Shown here one piece after another: positions 1-38,364 of a stretch of DNA of 64,000 bases (positions within the stretch are counted from its first letter, which is position 1; each line of letters opens with the position of its first letter). The notes under the pieces are model-generated. The model saw nothing but the letters and a program-made list of their open reading frames with translations, did not search any database and was not told where the DNA came from. The stretch lies in the NCBI RefSeq assembly GCF_037325665.1, contig NC_090246.1, positions 55,497,511 to 55,561,510 on the forward strand, written 5' to 3'. The DNA is from Littorina saxatilis. Taxonomy: Eukaryota > Mollusca > Gastropoda > Littorinimorpha > Littorinidae. Made by a program: the position numbers and the translations under genes.

Positions 1-160
1 TAATATACTTTCTTATGTGATAACCAATGTACTATATTTTCTCAGGACAAAGAACAAATGTTTATTTTGAATGTTTTATGTATGTTATTATTACGGACAC
101 AAACGCTCAGCAATGTAATTTCTCTTTTAGAGATTAATAAAGTTATTGTATTGTTGTATT
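1..160 (+). other. Possible 3' end of an upstream gene
   Basis: AT-rich sequence with a canonical AATAAA at 136-141 followed by a T/G-rich stretch, the layout of a polyadenylation site on the + strand. No reading frame is visible, so this is only a candidate 3' UTR end of a gene lying to the left of the window. Confidence 0.25.
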
Positions 161-216
161 GTATTGTAAGGAGGCAGAGAAACTCAATGTGAGCAGAGGG
201 AGGGGTGGAAGGAGGT

Positions 217-218
<2 letters not shown>

Positions 219-293
<75 letters not shown>
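219..293. repeat. (GA)n microsatellite
   Basis: Uninterrupted GA dinucleotide run of about 75 bp. The Arg-Glu and Ser-Leu frames it creates are not genes. Confidence 0.95.
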
Positions 294-295
<2 letters not shown>

Positions 296-2355
296 GCGCT
301 CGGACTACAGTACTGTGGCGAAGTTACTGTGGCGAAGTTACCGGGACCGGTGACGAATCTACCGTGTGACGAACTTACTGGTAGCCGCAGACACATAGAT
401 CTCCAAACAATAAAACAAGAAAACACGTGACTTGACAACAAAACAACCTATCATAGAAATGATTTTCTCGGCAAAATTGTATCTATTTGTTCCTGAAGGT
501 GTGTCAGTTTTGCTTGAAGGGCCTTACTGAGCTGTTGGTCATCGTGTCACGTGTGTCGCCATACGGTCTGCCGTTCGACGGTTCGGCCGCGCGACCGTGC
601 ATCAGTGACAAAATGTTCACGAGGCGCGTGCAGTTCTGTGCTTTGAACTGGCCACCATTAAGAAGATGATTTTCAACATCGTCCAATAATAAAAGCATAC
701 ATTTTCTTCAGATTGAAAAAGTGACGCTCTCACTCAACGTAGCAAGGTAGAGACTTGGACGAAATAATTGTTCATTTCCCCAAGTATAGCAGACGACAAA
801 GGAAATGTTTACATTGCGCATGCGTATTGAAGAAACGGAGCAACTGAGGGGATTCCCCATCTTCAAAAAGTACAAAGTTGGCGTCCTGTGCAATAGATTG
901 AAAATGTAAAAGCGCTACATTTCAAATATTTGAATACGCACAATTTTACCACAAAGTTTAAAAGTCTTTTGGGATAATTTTTCGGTCATTAGTCGTCTAT
1001 TCCTGTGCAAAAATCAAAATGCAAAGAGGTTTATTCTGCTAGTTGCTCGTTTCTAGTTTTCAGTCAATCGCCATTTCGACAGCTTGTTGCGGAAAGTTTC
1101 ACAGGTTATGTTGTTTTCTTGTGTTCTGCTTTCCTTTACAAAATTATCTGACGTGGCCAGCTTTTAATATCGCTCTGTTTGTAAACTTTTAAAAATCTCA
1201 TTGTCTCACAAAACATAAACTCTAACTGAAAAACGAAACAGAAGCGCGCTTTTTGTGGAACTTGGCCGAGAAGACAAGAAAAGTGAACTTCCGTACGGCA
1301 CCACTGAATGGCGTTTTAACCGACCATCTCTGTTATTGTCTTTGGGCTACTTTTGCTATGAAGAACAATTTTGGCAAAACATGTAAATCCAAACAGTGTC
1401 GTCAGCACGTGGCCCACATGAGAGTTAACCTCACATCGTAAGCTCTAAAATTATCCGGATGGCATTGCGTTGCGCTGATGAAACGGACAAACACGTACAA
1501 AGCTCCCGGGTGGTTGTAGTTGCATATATATAAAAGCGCACATATATATGTGTGTGTGGCTTTAACGCTGAACGAATTATGTTTGTTGTTATTTTTTATG
1601 GTTGAAACTTTCATTTTGAATGGTTTAATTACTTTAAATGTTTCGTTTTGTCAGTCAAACGTTCAATAAACTTACTATTTGCAGAACAAGTCTCCTGGCA
1701 TCTGAGAAAAGTAGTACGAATCATTAAAATGAATAAAAGACTTTCATTCTCTTCTAGTAAGGGTTACAATACCAACTGCAATGAACAACTTCAAGAAATG
1801 TGTAAACAACGCTTAAGAACAAACTAAACTAAACTGCAGAAGCATATATAAATTGTATTGCCAACTCTTTGTATTAGCTAGGCTAATATATATTATCTAT
1901 ATATATAATATAATATATAATATAATATATAATATAATATAATATAATACAAAGGGACTTTGCTCTGTAAATCTCGGTCCCCCTTGTGGAGGGTCTGATG
2001 CTCCCAATAGGCTGTCTGTGAAGGGATACTTACTTCTCTCTCTTTCTCTGCTAAGAGATTTTAACAAATCTCGGAAGAAAGTCTCTGCTGACTTTCAATT
2101 GTTTCTGATGTTTTATATAGTATGTATAGTAATAAGCAATGTGACTTGAAACTATAGCAATTTCATTCAATCATTGTTGGAGTGTATCCAGACTTAAAAA
2201 TTTTGTATATATATATACTCGGAGTGTATATGGGCTTTACCTTATTGTTTGATTTCTTGATTTTTAAACAATATCAATCAACCTGATCGGAATGGAAAAA
2301 AACACCTCAAGAAACCCTTTGTTGAGATTTCACGTTTATTTTCTTTTGCTTTCAG
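294..2355 (+). other. Gene-free upstream region, candidate promoter of the TNIP-like gene
   Basis: No supported gene. A locally GC/CpG-richer patch lies around 540-640, and a tandem AT-rich tract (TATAA/ATAATA units) covers about 1,887-1,949. The first coding exon opens at a splice acceptor at 2,354-2,355, so at least one 5' UTR exon and the promoter should lie in this interval. I cannot fix their positions from sequence alone. Confidence 0.35.
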
Positions 2356-2491
2356 CCGTTAACCTAGCAAAGAGAGGAGGCACCCTACTTCAAGCATTTC
2401 TTTCTGTGAATCCTAAAAACTGTAAAAGTGTAGAGTAAGACGACAACAAGCCCTTTGGGAAAAACCTGTCGTCTTTCAGCTCTCAAATTGT

Positions 2492-28354
<25,863 letters not shown>

Positions 28355-28384
<30 letters not shown>

Positions 28385-28444
28385 ATAAGCATGTTCTTCT
28401 CAAGAGTGGCAATTAAATTAAACCTTGGAATAATGGATACACAG
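28355..28444 (+). CDS. Tentative last coding exon of the TNIP-like gene
   Basis: A strong pyrimidine tract and acceptor (TGTGTGTTCAG, ending 28,354) open a frame of nine codons ending in TGA at 28,382-28,384, in phase with exon 14. A donor GTGAGT follows at 28,445 and an acceptor at 28,588-28,589, so the stop would lie upstream of a 3' UTR intron. Support is splice signals only; an exon hidden in the 27.3-27.5 kb gap is equally possible. Confidence 0.35.
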
Positions 28445-29904
28445 GTGAGTTTTTTTTTATATATTTTTTTTTATATCACTGGTAGATTATTGTAGAAAAT
28501 GTTTGATTTTGTGGCTTGCAGTCTGCATTTTGTCTTTTTTTGTTGGTATGGTTAGCTTTTGAATAAAGCGAATGTTCACTCTTTTTCAGACAGTCCATAC
28601 CCAAAACTACTGGTTAGACCATAGTGGGACCAGCCTTAGGCATCAACGTTTGCCTGTAGAGCCAACGCGCAGAACTTTGCATTTGCTCAGAGCCGTGAGC
28701 ACCAGACAGGATCTCTGCAAGACCTCTTGAGACAGAAATCATTGAAAAGAACACCTGATTTCAGACGAGAGAATTACTGATAGCAAGACCAGATTTCAGA
28801 CAAGAGATCCTCTCTCGTGCTTGCTAACTGCCAGGGCTGGCCCTGAAGACACTCCAAGCGTGTCGTGTGAAAGGAGGAGAGAAAATACGTTTGATGTCTT
28901 TCACAGTCATCTGAACACACTGAAGACACAAAGAAGACTTTTTTTTCAATACGGCGACTTTTACTTTCCAGGAACAAAGAGTTAGGGTTAGGGTTAGAGC
29001 AGTTGTTTGAAGTTGAAATCACACTAAAGCAGGAGTATTTATTATACTTAATGTGTTACTTGGGTAGCTGTACTTCAGCTTTGTTACTACATGTAACACA
29101 AACATAATAGGATTAGTAAATGTGGAAAAAAATCAGCATACATCCCAACAAATGGGTAGCTGGCTGACAGTTATTGACACAAACAAATTTTGAGCAATGA
29201 CAGTGGAACAATTCAGCTTAAATCCCAGCCAATGGATGGCTAAGATGTACTTCTGCTTTGCGACTGATGCAAACATCGTGTTGCCACCCAGAGTGGAAAA
29301 TTCAGCATAAATCCTAAAATAGTGAACTCGTATATAAGTCTTTTTTCCTTCCTACCTTGTTGAATTAGTGGCTTCCTTCTTATACCTAGCATCTGAACGT
29401 TTAAAATGTTCCTCCTTTTTTTCTTTAACGTGAATTTGTAAGTCTATGTACAATGTGATGGACAAAAGCAAATTCACTGCTGTCTTCAAGGTGTTCAGAA
29501 TGACAAGGGGGACTGTACTATACAAGCAGAATTGCAAGCTGGAGTGTCACTCCGAACAATGACAAACCGACCCTCTAGTGATCACCAGTGCTGAGGTATC
29601 TTGAGCTCCAACAGGGTTGTGCTTTTTTGGGGCCGGTTTGCGAAGGATGTTTTTAAATTCGAAAAGCAGCGCAACACTCTTTGAGCCATAGATACAGCTC
29701 TGTAACTAGGCTGGTGTGGGTCAACATATTCAAGGTATTCTCATTGACTTTGAGAACATATATACCAAGACAGAACAATTTTAATAGCTGTCATAACCAC
29801 TCGCAGTAGACAAGGCTGTTGATGAGGGTCTGTGTTGTGCTAAAAGAGATTATTCCCTTTCCCGTTTAAGTCATTGAGCGGAAAGTGAATACTGACACAA
29901 CATC

Positions 29905-30170
29905 ATAATAATAATAATAATAATAAAGTGTATTTATATTGCGCCTATCCCTTACAAAAAACAAAAATATTTGGCTCTAAGCGCATTACAACATGTGAAG
30001 GACTTGGTACAATCAAGTCTGACAAATACAACAGCACAATATACAGTCGGTCTCTTAGGTAAAAGCAGCTTCGACAGTTAAACACTTCTACTAAAAGATC
30101 CTCTAACAATTTACAAACATAGTTAAAGAACATCGAGTTAATAGGAATTAAAAAAAGGTTCTTATAATAA
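29905..30170 (-). mobile_element. ATT-tailed retroposon-like repeat
   Basis: An (ATA)n run at the left (29,906-29,927) abuts AAAGTGTATTTATATTGCGCC and GGCTCTAAGCGC, text I recall from widespread repeats of marine invertebrates. The tail position implies - strand orientation. Right limit uncertain. Confidence 0.5.
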
Positions 30171-30256
30171 AACTATCTAGCGAACGACGAAGAAGAAGAA
30201 GAATAAAACTATCAATGTCAATGTATAACAAGTCATTCAACGTAAATGGCCAAAGA

Positions 30257-30480
30257 ACAACAATAAAACAATGGTGATAAAACAGTTATACTCAATGGCT
30301 AATAACGAGGCAGAGTTAAATAGTATCGACACAAGATTAAAACAAAACATATTTCTGGAGACGAATTAACAACAATAAAGCAATGGTGATAAAACAGTTT
30401 TACTCAATGGCTAATAGCGAGGCAGAATTAAATAGTATCGACACAAGATTTAAACTAAACATATTCCTGGAGACGCATTT
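30257..30480. repeat. Two-copy tandem duplication, about 112 bp
   Basis: ACAACAATAAAACAATGGTG and its neighbour ACAACAATAAAGCAATGGTG begin two adjacent copies that agree through GAGACG. Confidence 0.8.
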
Positions 30481-31085
30481 AATAATTATACATGTATCAA
30501 ATAATCAATGTACAAAATACAGCCCTCGCAAGCAACCCGCCCCCAGCCGGCCCACAGCGCGCTACGATGGTGAAATGGTTTCAGTTTATCAAGGACTTCC
30601 TTGACAAGACATCCACTGGATCAAGAACACAGACCAATATGAGTAGTGTTTTCAGATGAGAATGTGTTATACAGCTTCTGGTGTGAGACATGATATACCT
30701 GGAAAATACAAGTTTTGTAACCTTTGAAGCGACCCAAGGATTCAAGTAATAAAAACATTATTAGCATAAAGTTAAAGCTCTTAGGAACATATGTCGTGTG
30801 TACATGTACTACATGTTTTTCTTGTCTGTCATTTTTTTTTTTTTAACAATGTTATATACATACCGGTACATCAGAAGAAACAATTGTGGCCAATTGTTGT
30901 GGTATTCTTAGGAAGCAGTTCCGCAGATAAGGAGAATCTTCAGCAGAAATAAATATTCACCAGTTCAATTGTGGCCACACATATAAAGGTATGCACCTCT
31001 ACAAGAGACTTGGATAACAAAGCTTGGTATTTTAGAGCTTAAGTTTTAAAGCAGATGTTTATGTTTCTGCTGGAAAACATATTGG

Positions 31086-31410
31086 ATGACAGGAACAGAC
31101 TGAAATGATATTTGTTTGACTAAATAGTAATGTTTTTCGACATAGACTGAACTATGGTTCTTTTAAACCCAAAAGATAGTTGTACGTTCAAGTGCAATGA
31201 GCAGATAACGCACACGTACTTGCAAGCATTGAAGAAAATTGTGATGATAGTTTTTCAGACTGAAATGATATATGTTTGACTAAGTAGCAATATAATGCGA
31301 CAAAGAAGAACTATGGAACTTGTGTAACCAAAAGATAGTTGTACCTTGAGGTGTTATGAGAAGATAACACAAACTTTCAAGCGTTGAAGAAAATAGTGAT
31401 GATAAAGTTT
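31086..31410. repeat. Diverged tandem duplication, about 170 bp
   Basis: CAGACTGAAATGATATTTGT and CAGACTGAAATGATATATGT open two adjacent copies that both end near AGCATTGAAGAAAAT or AGCGTTGAAGAAAAT. Confidence 0.7.
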
Positions 31411-33639
31411 GTCAAATGTATGCATGAGCTGCAATATGCTCTTATTTGCAGTAACATTGAAACTGTACTGAGGCAGTTCCTGCTTTCTACTGGTGTGTGG
31501 AATTTATGGACTGATATACATTTACCAGCAGTTTTCTTGAATTTGTTTTGCATTGCACAATTCTTTTAGATTGCATCATTGTCATCATTTACATGTCATC
31601 AGTAATCGCTTCTTTAGGTTTTATTATGGATGAATAACTCAAAGATAAAGAATGTCGGATGTCCTTATTGTTATATATTGTTCTTGAAAAGAAGACACAT
31701 AACCATACACATAATCCGACAAAACATGTTCTCATCTGGTAAAAATTTCTGGTGAAAATGTTTGATCTTGATATGTTTTATGTTTCATTTTGAGGCCACA
31801 GTGAAGTTTCTTGTGTTAAAGAGATTCCTGTTGTAATTAGGCCAAGAGTTGATGACTTTTTATTGCAGGGTTCTCTGACTTTAACTGCACTGTTGGTCTT
31901 AAAATGGTTCATAGGATATGTTAATTTCTATCAAGAAAAAAATACTGAGCTTGTGGCGGTCTTGAAGACCCTGAAAATATTTGGACGGCAAATGTTGAAT
32001 ACTGGAGGTTTCCTGACCCTGATACTGACACAGACATTATGTGAATACATAAACGTTTTAATATTTGTTTAGCTTGTTGTGCTTTTGCACTTATAATTAC
32101 TCATGGTATTTTGGTATTTTGTAAAATGTGAAACGCTAAAAAGCATGAATGTTGACTGAAAAACGACTCAGATTTAGATCCTACTGTTTATAATGCATAT
32201 GATATGCATATATCACAGAGTTATATTTTATTCAAGAAACAGGCACTAGTTGAACAAGGATATATAATGTTCTAGTTAACACCGACTTGTTTTGTTCTCT
32301 ATGGTTACTCCTGTGTACTATATGCCTGCTATGACTAAATCAGTTGTGTTGTTCACAAGATAAAAGTAAATTAATCAAACAAAGATGCATTGCAAATGTG
32401 GACAAAAAGTTACATTGACTATACTGTTTCTAAAATAAGTAAGCAGTTTTTGTAGACATTGATGGAAATAAGTTTAGTTAAGAGCAGAATGAAAAAGCTT
32501 AAAAAAATGTGCTGTTGAAAACAACATAATACATGTATTGAAAGCAGTGGGAAGGTTATTCTGTATCATTATCTTCATCGTGCTTAGTAGATGCAACAAA
32601 TACTTTGTGGTGTATTTTGTAAATGTTTTCAGAATACACCAGTAAACATCCACGTTTTGTTGTGAAGATATTTTTTTGGAAAAGTTTGTGCTGCGGTTGA
32701 AAAAAAAACCCTGTGTTTGTTTAAAGTTGAAATTTGAAAAATAAAACTGTGTTGAAGATTGTGATGTACAAAATATACTTTTTACCTTGTTTTGTTAAAG
32801 ATTTTTGTTCTCATAAAGATAGTACAATGTGTTTGTTGGAAAGCCTTAATCCCCCAAAAAAATTCCATTAAGGAATTATTTCCTTACAGGTATAGTCATC
32901 AATAATTTCTTCCCAGACAGATTTGGGCGCCTTAAGTTGTGTTTTATGGTTTATACTTGTTCATTTGATGAGTTAACCCTATTGACTTATACATGATCAT
33001 TATTTCTGTGAACTTTCTGTTGTTGTTTATTTCATTTTTGCTATTTGGTTTGTAATCTCTGCTGTATTTAAGCTTTTTGCTTTAACTGTGGTGAAAGTTC
33101 TTTACACTAAGTTGCATTAGCTCACTCACATCACATTCTTATTTGTTGCTACAACTTTTTTCTTTTTTCTCCAATCACTCTATCTTACTAGTTGAAACGT
33201 AATCCCAATAATAGTACATTGCAAAGCTGTTTGGGCTTCTAATATCTTGTTGTTTAGTCAGTGTTCAGACTGCCTTTAAGTACAGACGAGTTTGATAAGG
33301 ACATCCTTTATTTTAAGGGATGTTCTGAAAGGGGTTTTCCCGTTTATGTTGTTGATGTTTTCTTTGTATTTTAGAAAAATGAGATTCAGTTTCAATAAAC
33401 ACATAACTGAACCTGAAAAACAGAGGGTCGGAATGCAAGTGTGTGTGATGGAGAGAAACAATGTTGATGCTAATGTGGGCGAGAGGGATGTACGTTGCAA
33501 TTCTTGAAGATTTGCGAGTTCAGGTGGTGACACACGGAATTATTTTATATCAGGGAGCTGACAGTCTGGATCGGATATATCGAGGGCTCTTTTGCTTGCA
33601 CGCCTTTCTCTCGAACACCATTGACCATGAGAGAGGGAA

Positions 33640-34530
33640 GACCAGAGCGGCGAAGAGTTGAATGGTGCAGGAGGTCATCATGAAGACGGCAGACAGCCAG
33701 AAGAAGTGGATGAGCAGCGCCAGAACCAGACACAGCAGATGGATTTCGTACTGCTCCAGACCCATCTCGTGCAGCGCCTGAGCGACGAACAGGAGGCAAG
33801 CCATAGCCAGAGTGGACAGTCCCGTGCCCGCCCTCAGCGGGGGCAGAGCCATGTAGGTCACCATCACACACAGCAAGCTGACCAACGAGACGCACGTGCT
33901 GACCATGGACATCAGTCCTTGAACTGTCCACATGTCCTGGAAACCGGCCGTTGACTTGTCTTCAGGCATCGTTGTTTTTGCCATGCAAGAGTTTGGCAGC
34001 AGAATCTTCCAAAAGTCCTCAGCGCAGAGAAGGTGAAAGGTCTCATCTTTTTCAAAGGTGACGTCAAAAATGATGTCGCTGGTGAATCCAAGGTCATGTA
34101 GCTGGGTACTGAAGGTGCTGAACTCAGTCTTGGTCAGGTTGACACGAGGGCATAACGTGGTGTTGTACAGTGAAGTTAAGCTTACATTTTTCTTCCCCCT
34201 CATTTCATAAAAGTGTGCTCCCACGGAACCAGATATGTTCCTTGTGGAACAGTTTGGCGGTAGGCTCTTAATCCAGGTCCAGACGTCCAGGCATCTGGGG
34301 GCTGGCGTTTCTGCAGTCATGTGCGCAGGATGAAAAGCAGACGAATTCCCAGCAAAGTTCTTCATGAACGTCAACATGGACTTGACTCTTTTTGTGAACA
34401 GTGTGGACAGGCCGTTGTGAATCTCCATGTGAACGTCCACCGTGAGAGACGTGTTGTCATCGCATGCAAGATGAGGAAACCCTTGAAAGGATACTTCAAA
34501 CCGGGATCCGAACTCGTCGATCGTCATCAT
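33640..34530 (-). CDS. GPCR-like exon with ectodomain end and TM1-TM3
   Basis: Acceptor TGTTCAAG on the - strand ends at 34,531, and the frame continues the previous exon in phase 0. It encodes a Cys-containing ectodomain stretch with NxS/T sites, then three hydrophobic helices: TM1 around LMSMVSTCVSLVSLLCVMV, TM2 around LSTLAMACLLFVAQAL, TM3 around LIHFFWLSAVFMMTSCTIQL. The frame stays open to 33,550, but I cannot place the donor; TM4-TM7 are not found nearby. Confidence 0.6.
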
Positions 34531-34656
34531 CTTGAACAGACGAGAAAGCAAGATTAGGAAGGGATGAAGACAAACCTTTTTTGTGTAGCACGCCTGGTCG
34601 TCTTTCGTGGCCGACGTAACTTTTGTCATTACTGATATTAAACCCACGGTGAGCAT

Positions 34657-35128
34657 CTTGAGATAACACGATGCAACAGAACGTAACTTGTAACCCCCCC
34701 CCCCCCCCCCCCCCCCCCGCTTTAAAAATAAACCTAAAAAAACCCACGAGTATCATTTCTTTTAATCAAAATAAGCATAGTTTAAAAAACGTTTGCATTA
34801 CAAAATAAAACCATATCCATTATCTATCCGCTGCAGGTGGGTTTGTGTAGCTTGAAGTTTCTTTTGCTATTTTGGGGGGTCTATTAATTTTTGTTTTGAT
34901 CTAGTCGACTTCCTAAATTGGAGTTTAGGTAGTATGGGGAAGGGTGGGGGGGGGGGGGGGGGTGTCGGGAGAACTTTAAAAATGCATGTTTCGGTCATTA
35001 CTGTTTGTCAACAGTCTTCTTTCTTCTTGGTGTTCGCTGGGGCTACACATTCAGTCCAGCTCGGGAGATGAAAGTCGTGTTTGTCAACAGGCACTAGCTA
35101 AACAATCAGATACAGGCACTTGACTTAC
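34657..35128. other. Intron with poly-C and poly-G runs
   Basis: A C run at about 34,686-34,719 and a G run at about 34,943-34,963; nothing else recognised. Confidence 0.6.
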
Positions 35129-35299
35129 CAAGCTTGAAAAGAACGAGTACATCTGGGAACGGCGGATCGGCTGCTCTGCTTTGATATGGTAACGAGAGCA
35201 AAGGCTGAAGGCGTGCATATTGGTAGAGAGAAACACCTCTGTGCACTTGTCTCCGTCTATGCGTAGTCCTGCTTCGCATTGCACAGGCCGACAGACGCA
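35129..35299 (-). CDS. GPCR-like exon, Cys-rich ectodomain segment
   Basis: Acceptor GATGTGCAG and donor GTAAGT (35,128 downwards) bound 57 codons in phase 0, starting CVCRPVQCEAGLRIDGDKC, the CxxGxxxxxxxC pattern found just before the ectodomain core in Methuselah-like receptors. Confidence 0.65.
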
Positions 35300-35982
35300 C
35301 TGCACATCACAATGGTTACACAAGTCACGCAAAGAGACGATAACAAAAGTCAAACTGTTGGTTTTACAACTAAACTGAGCACCCTAAATCCTTCCCCGAA
35401 ACCAGCAAGCCCTGGACTGGCCGAAACCCTTCGACCAAGACGATGTTAACAGATGTAGGCAAAAGACGCGAATAGAAAACTTATTTTGCATAACACGGGT
35501 TTATACAGTTCTGAGCATATTTTCATTTCAAACACAACATTACCAAATCAGTGATGAAAAAAAAAAGATGTTTGGTGGCGTGTTGTCAGACCAGATGTTG
35601 TTTTTAGTCCTCGGGGAGCATAACGCCTATTATGACATATTTATCAACCGTGGCATTCGGCCTTGGTCGATAATGATAAAACAAAAGACTATAATGGTCC
35701 CCTCGGACCAACAAAACGCTGGTCTGCCAACAAGGCACCAAACATCTTATACTATTTTTCACGCTGGGAAATAATAATGATTAACAATAAAAATCAGGGC
35801 TTCCCTAACTGTGCGTCCCTCATCCTATTTGCACTAAAAGCTGAGAAAAACTTACAATAATATAGACATTCTTAAAGGGGGTCCCGCGACGCACTCAACT
35901 TGCGGGTCCCAGGACATACTGTCTTGGTGTTGTCTTGCGTACTGTTATAACTGATGTAATCGTCTGCTAGTTTTCATACAGA

Positions 35983-36100
35983 ATGAACAAGAACGTCTGC
36001 ACTTTTCCGGATTTACATCTGGATACATACATACATGCATGCATACATACATACATACATACATACATACATACATACATACATACATACATCTATCTAT
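35983..36100. repeat. (CATA)n microsatellite
   Basis: Tetranucleotide CATA run at about 36,027-36,092, followed by short TA and TG tracts. Confidence 0.9.
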
Positions 36101-36159
36101 ATATATATACGACTTGTGTCTGTGTGTGTGTGTCTGTGTATCTGTGTATTTGTGTATTC

Positions 36160-36500
36160 GCCATGCACGGCCAAAGTTCTCGATGGATCTGCTTCAAATT
36201 TGGTGGGCTTATTCAGAGAGACCCCGGACACAACCTCATCGATGAGATATTTCAACACGTGCTCTCAGCGCGCAGCGCTGAACCGATTTTGGTTCCACCT
36301 CCGCTATTTTGGTTCCACCTCAGCTACCCGGGCCCCCATACCGACACACCATAGCCGCTACACCACATCACAACGCCAAAGTTCTCGGTGGATCTTTTTC
36401 AAATTTGGACACCGTATTCAGCTACACCCCGGACACAATATCATCGATGAGATATTTCAACACGTGCTCTCAGCGCGCAGCGCTGAACTGATTTTGGTTT
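36160..36500. repeat. Two-copy tandem duplication, about 205 bp
   Basis: CCAAAGTTCTCGATGGATCT and CCAAAGTTCTCGGTGGATCT open two copies that both run to TCAGCGCGCAGCGCTGAAC. Typical of a locally duplicated dispersed repeat. Confidence 0.8.
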
Positions 36501-36604
36501 TTGTGTTCATTTCACCATTATAAGTAACTCTTCCTTATCTTCTCCAGTGTTTGGCGTTTATCTCCCTTCCTTCGTGTGGCTTTCCCGTTTGTAAGTTACT
36601 ATTA

Positions 36605-37180
36605 CTATTTTTAGAATGTCACTGCGCTGTCCACTGCGCTGTCCACAACGCTTCCCTTGCACCCGTAAGTTGTTCTTACTGTCAAAGTGAAAAGGTCGAA
36701 TCAATTTATAGCCACGCGAAAAATACACTCTCACCTATCTCTATATATTTATAGATACAGATATGCATATATATATACGGCTTCTCTGTGTGTGTGTGTG
36801 TGTTTGTGTGTGTGTGTGGGCAAAAACCTGTGTATTGTAGAGTTCTGTTTGTGATGTGGTCTAGCGGCTTTTGTCTGTCTGTATGTTCTGGCATGTGAGA
36901 AGCCACAGCAGATAATATAGGGCTAAGAAATAAGCTCTAACATTCTCAATCCCGTTTGACAGGACTTCGCCTTCAAAGGTGATTGTGGTGAACCGCAACG
37001 CTGTCTGTCTCTGTCTCGCGCCGTTCACCCCAAATTCCCGTTTCTGAGTTGCTATTTTTAGAATGTCACTGCGCTGTCCAGAACGCTTCCCTTGCACCCG
37101 TAAGTTGTTCTTACTGTCAAAGTGAAAAGGTCGAATCAATTTATAGCCACGCGAAAAATACACTCTCACCTATCTCTATA

Positions 37181-37233
<53 letters not shown>

Positions 37234-37467
37234 GGCTTCTCTGTTTGTGTGTGTGTGTGTGGGCAAAAACCTGTGGATTGTAGAGTTCTGTTTGTGATGG
37301 GGTCTAGCGGCTTTTGTCTGTCTGTATGTTCTGGCATTTGAGAAGCCACAACAGATAATATAGGGCTAAGAAATAAGCTCTAAAATTCTCAATCCCGTTT
37401 GAGGACTTCGCCTGCAAAGGTGATTGTGATGAACCGCCACGCTGTCTGTCTCTGTCTCGCGATTCAC
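36605..37467. repeat. 447 bp tandem duplication with a TA-expanded second copy
   Basis: CTATTTTTAGAATGTCACTG occurs at 36,605 and 37,052, and the match continues to CTGTCTGTCTCTGTCTCGCG in both. The second copy carries a (TA)n run at about 37,186-37,231. It is followed by CCCGGCGAAGCCGGGTATTC and a (CATA)n run. Confidence 0.85.
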
Positions 37468-37494
37468 CCCGGCGAAGCCGGGTATTCCTCTAGT

Positions 37495-37557
37495 ACATAC
37501 ATACATACATACATACATACATACATACATACATACATACATACATACATACATACA

Positions 37558-37587
<30 letters not shown>
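37495..37587. repeat. (CATA)n microsatellite
   Basis: About 23 CATA units without interruption. Confidence 0.95.
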
Positions 37588-37588
<1 letters not shown>

Positions 37589-37633
37589 CAGCCTAGTTTA
37601 TTCAGGATTCAAAGATAAACAGTACATGTATTT

Positions 37634-37947
37634 GCATGGGAATTGTCCGCCGAAAGGCAAATTTCCGCCGATTTAATTTTTGTTCCGTCGAAAAAGCAAG
37701 TGTCCGCCGAAAAAATAAATGGGGGAGGCAAAAATGGTTCTAAAAACTGAATTTAATGGCAAACTTGGAGCTTAGATGACACCAAATTGCACCATTTGGG
37801 TTCTTTGGAGAAAACAATTCGGGGGGGGGGGGGGGGGGGGGGGGTTCATGCCCCCGAACTCTCCTAGCAGGGCTAGGCGCTTCACGCCGTCGACTTTTCC
37901 ATTACTTACACATTTTCAGCCTTTTTTACTTTTTTCAATTCCCATGC
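37634..37947. mobile_element. Short element with GCATGGGAATTG ends
   Basis: Left GCATGGGAATTG and right CAATTCCCATGC are exact complements, 314 bp apart. The interior has GTCCGCCGAAA repeats and a G run at about 37,810-37,843. Confidence 0.65.
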
Positions 37948-38094
37948 CTGATAACACAATATTTATCTCCTGAAAATGGACACATATGTACACCTCATAT
38001 CCACACCTCATATCCTTTGCCATAGTCTCAAGGGACACATTGTGGCATTTACACTGCAGGCATGTGTATTCAAAGTTACAATTCATCTATTATG

Positions 38095-38340
38095 TTTTAA
38101 TAAGCACACACACGCACACACACACACACACACGCTCGCATGCACGCATGCACGCACGCCCACGCACAACCTACATACATACATACAACATACATACATA
38201 CATGTATACATACATGTACATACATACATAAATATGTATATACATACATACATACACCGCCCCCGCTCGTCTCGATTCCTAGGCTATCTGGGCACATTTA
38301 GTCAAAACTTGACCGAATATAAAAAGCAACATGAAAGTGA
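38095..38340. repeat. CA and CATA tracts plus the end of a TTTAGTCAAG-family MITE
   Basis: CA run and CATA run, then CTCGTCTCGATTCC and ACATTTAGTCAAAACTTGAC, the right end of the MITE family described at 54,146-55,066. Confidence 0.7.
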
Positions 38341-38364
38341 ACTCGCCTGCATTGGATCAAGTAC

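Larger units (their letters stand above)
28590..32770 (+). other. Probable 3' UTR of the TNIP-like gene; no other gene seen
   Basis: Non-coding, AT-rich stretch after the acceptor at 28,588-28,589, with AATAAA at 32,740-32,745 as the best polyadenylation signal. It contains three TTAGGG-like units near 28,980-28,998, an ATT-tailed repeat, and two local tandem duplications. If it is UTR it is unusually long, and an earlier cleavage site is possible. Confidence 0.3.

Noticed and set aside
159-441. Arg-Glu and Ser-Leu proteins over the GA tract
   Set aside because: Microsatellite artefact.
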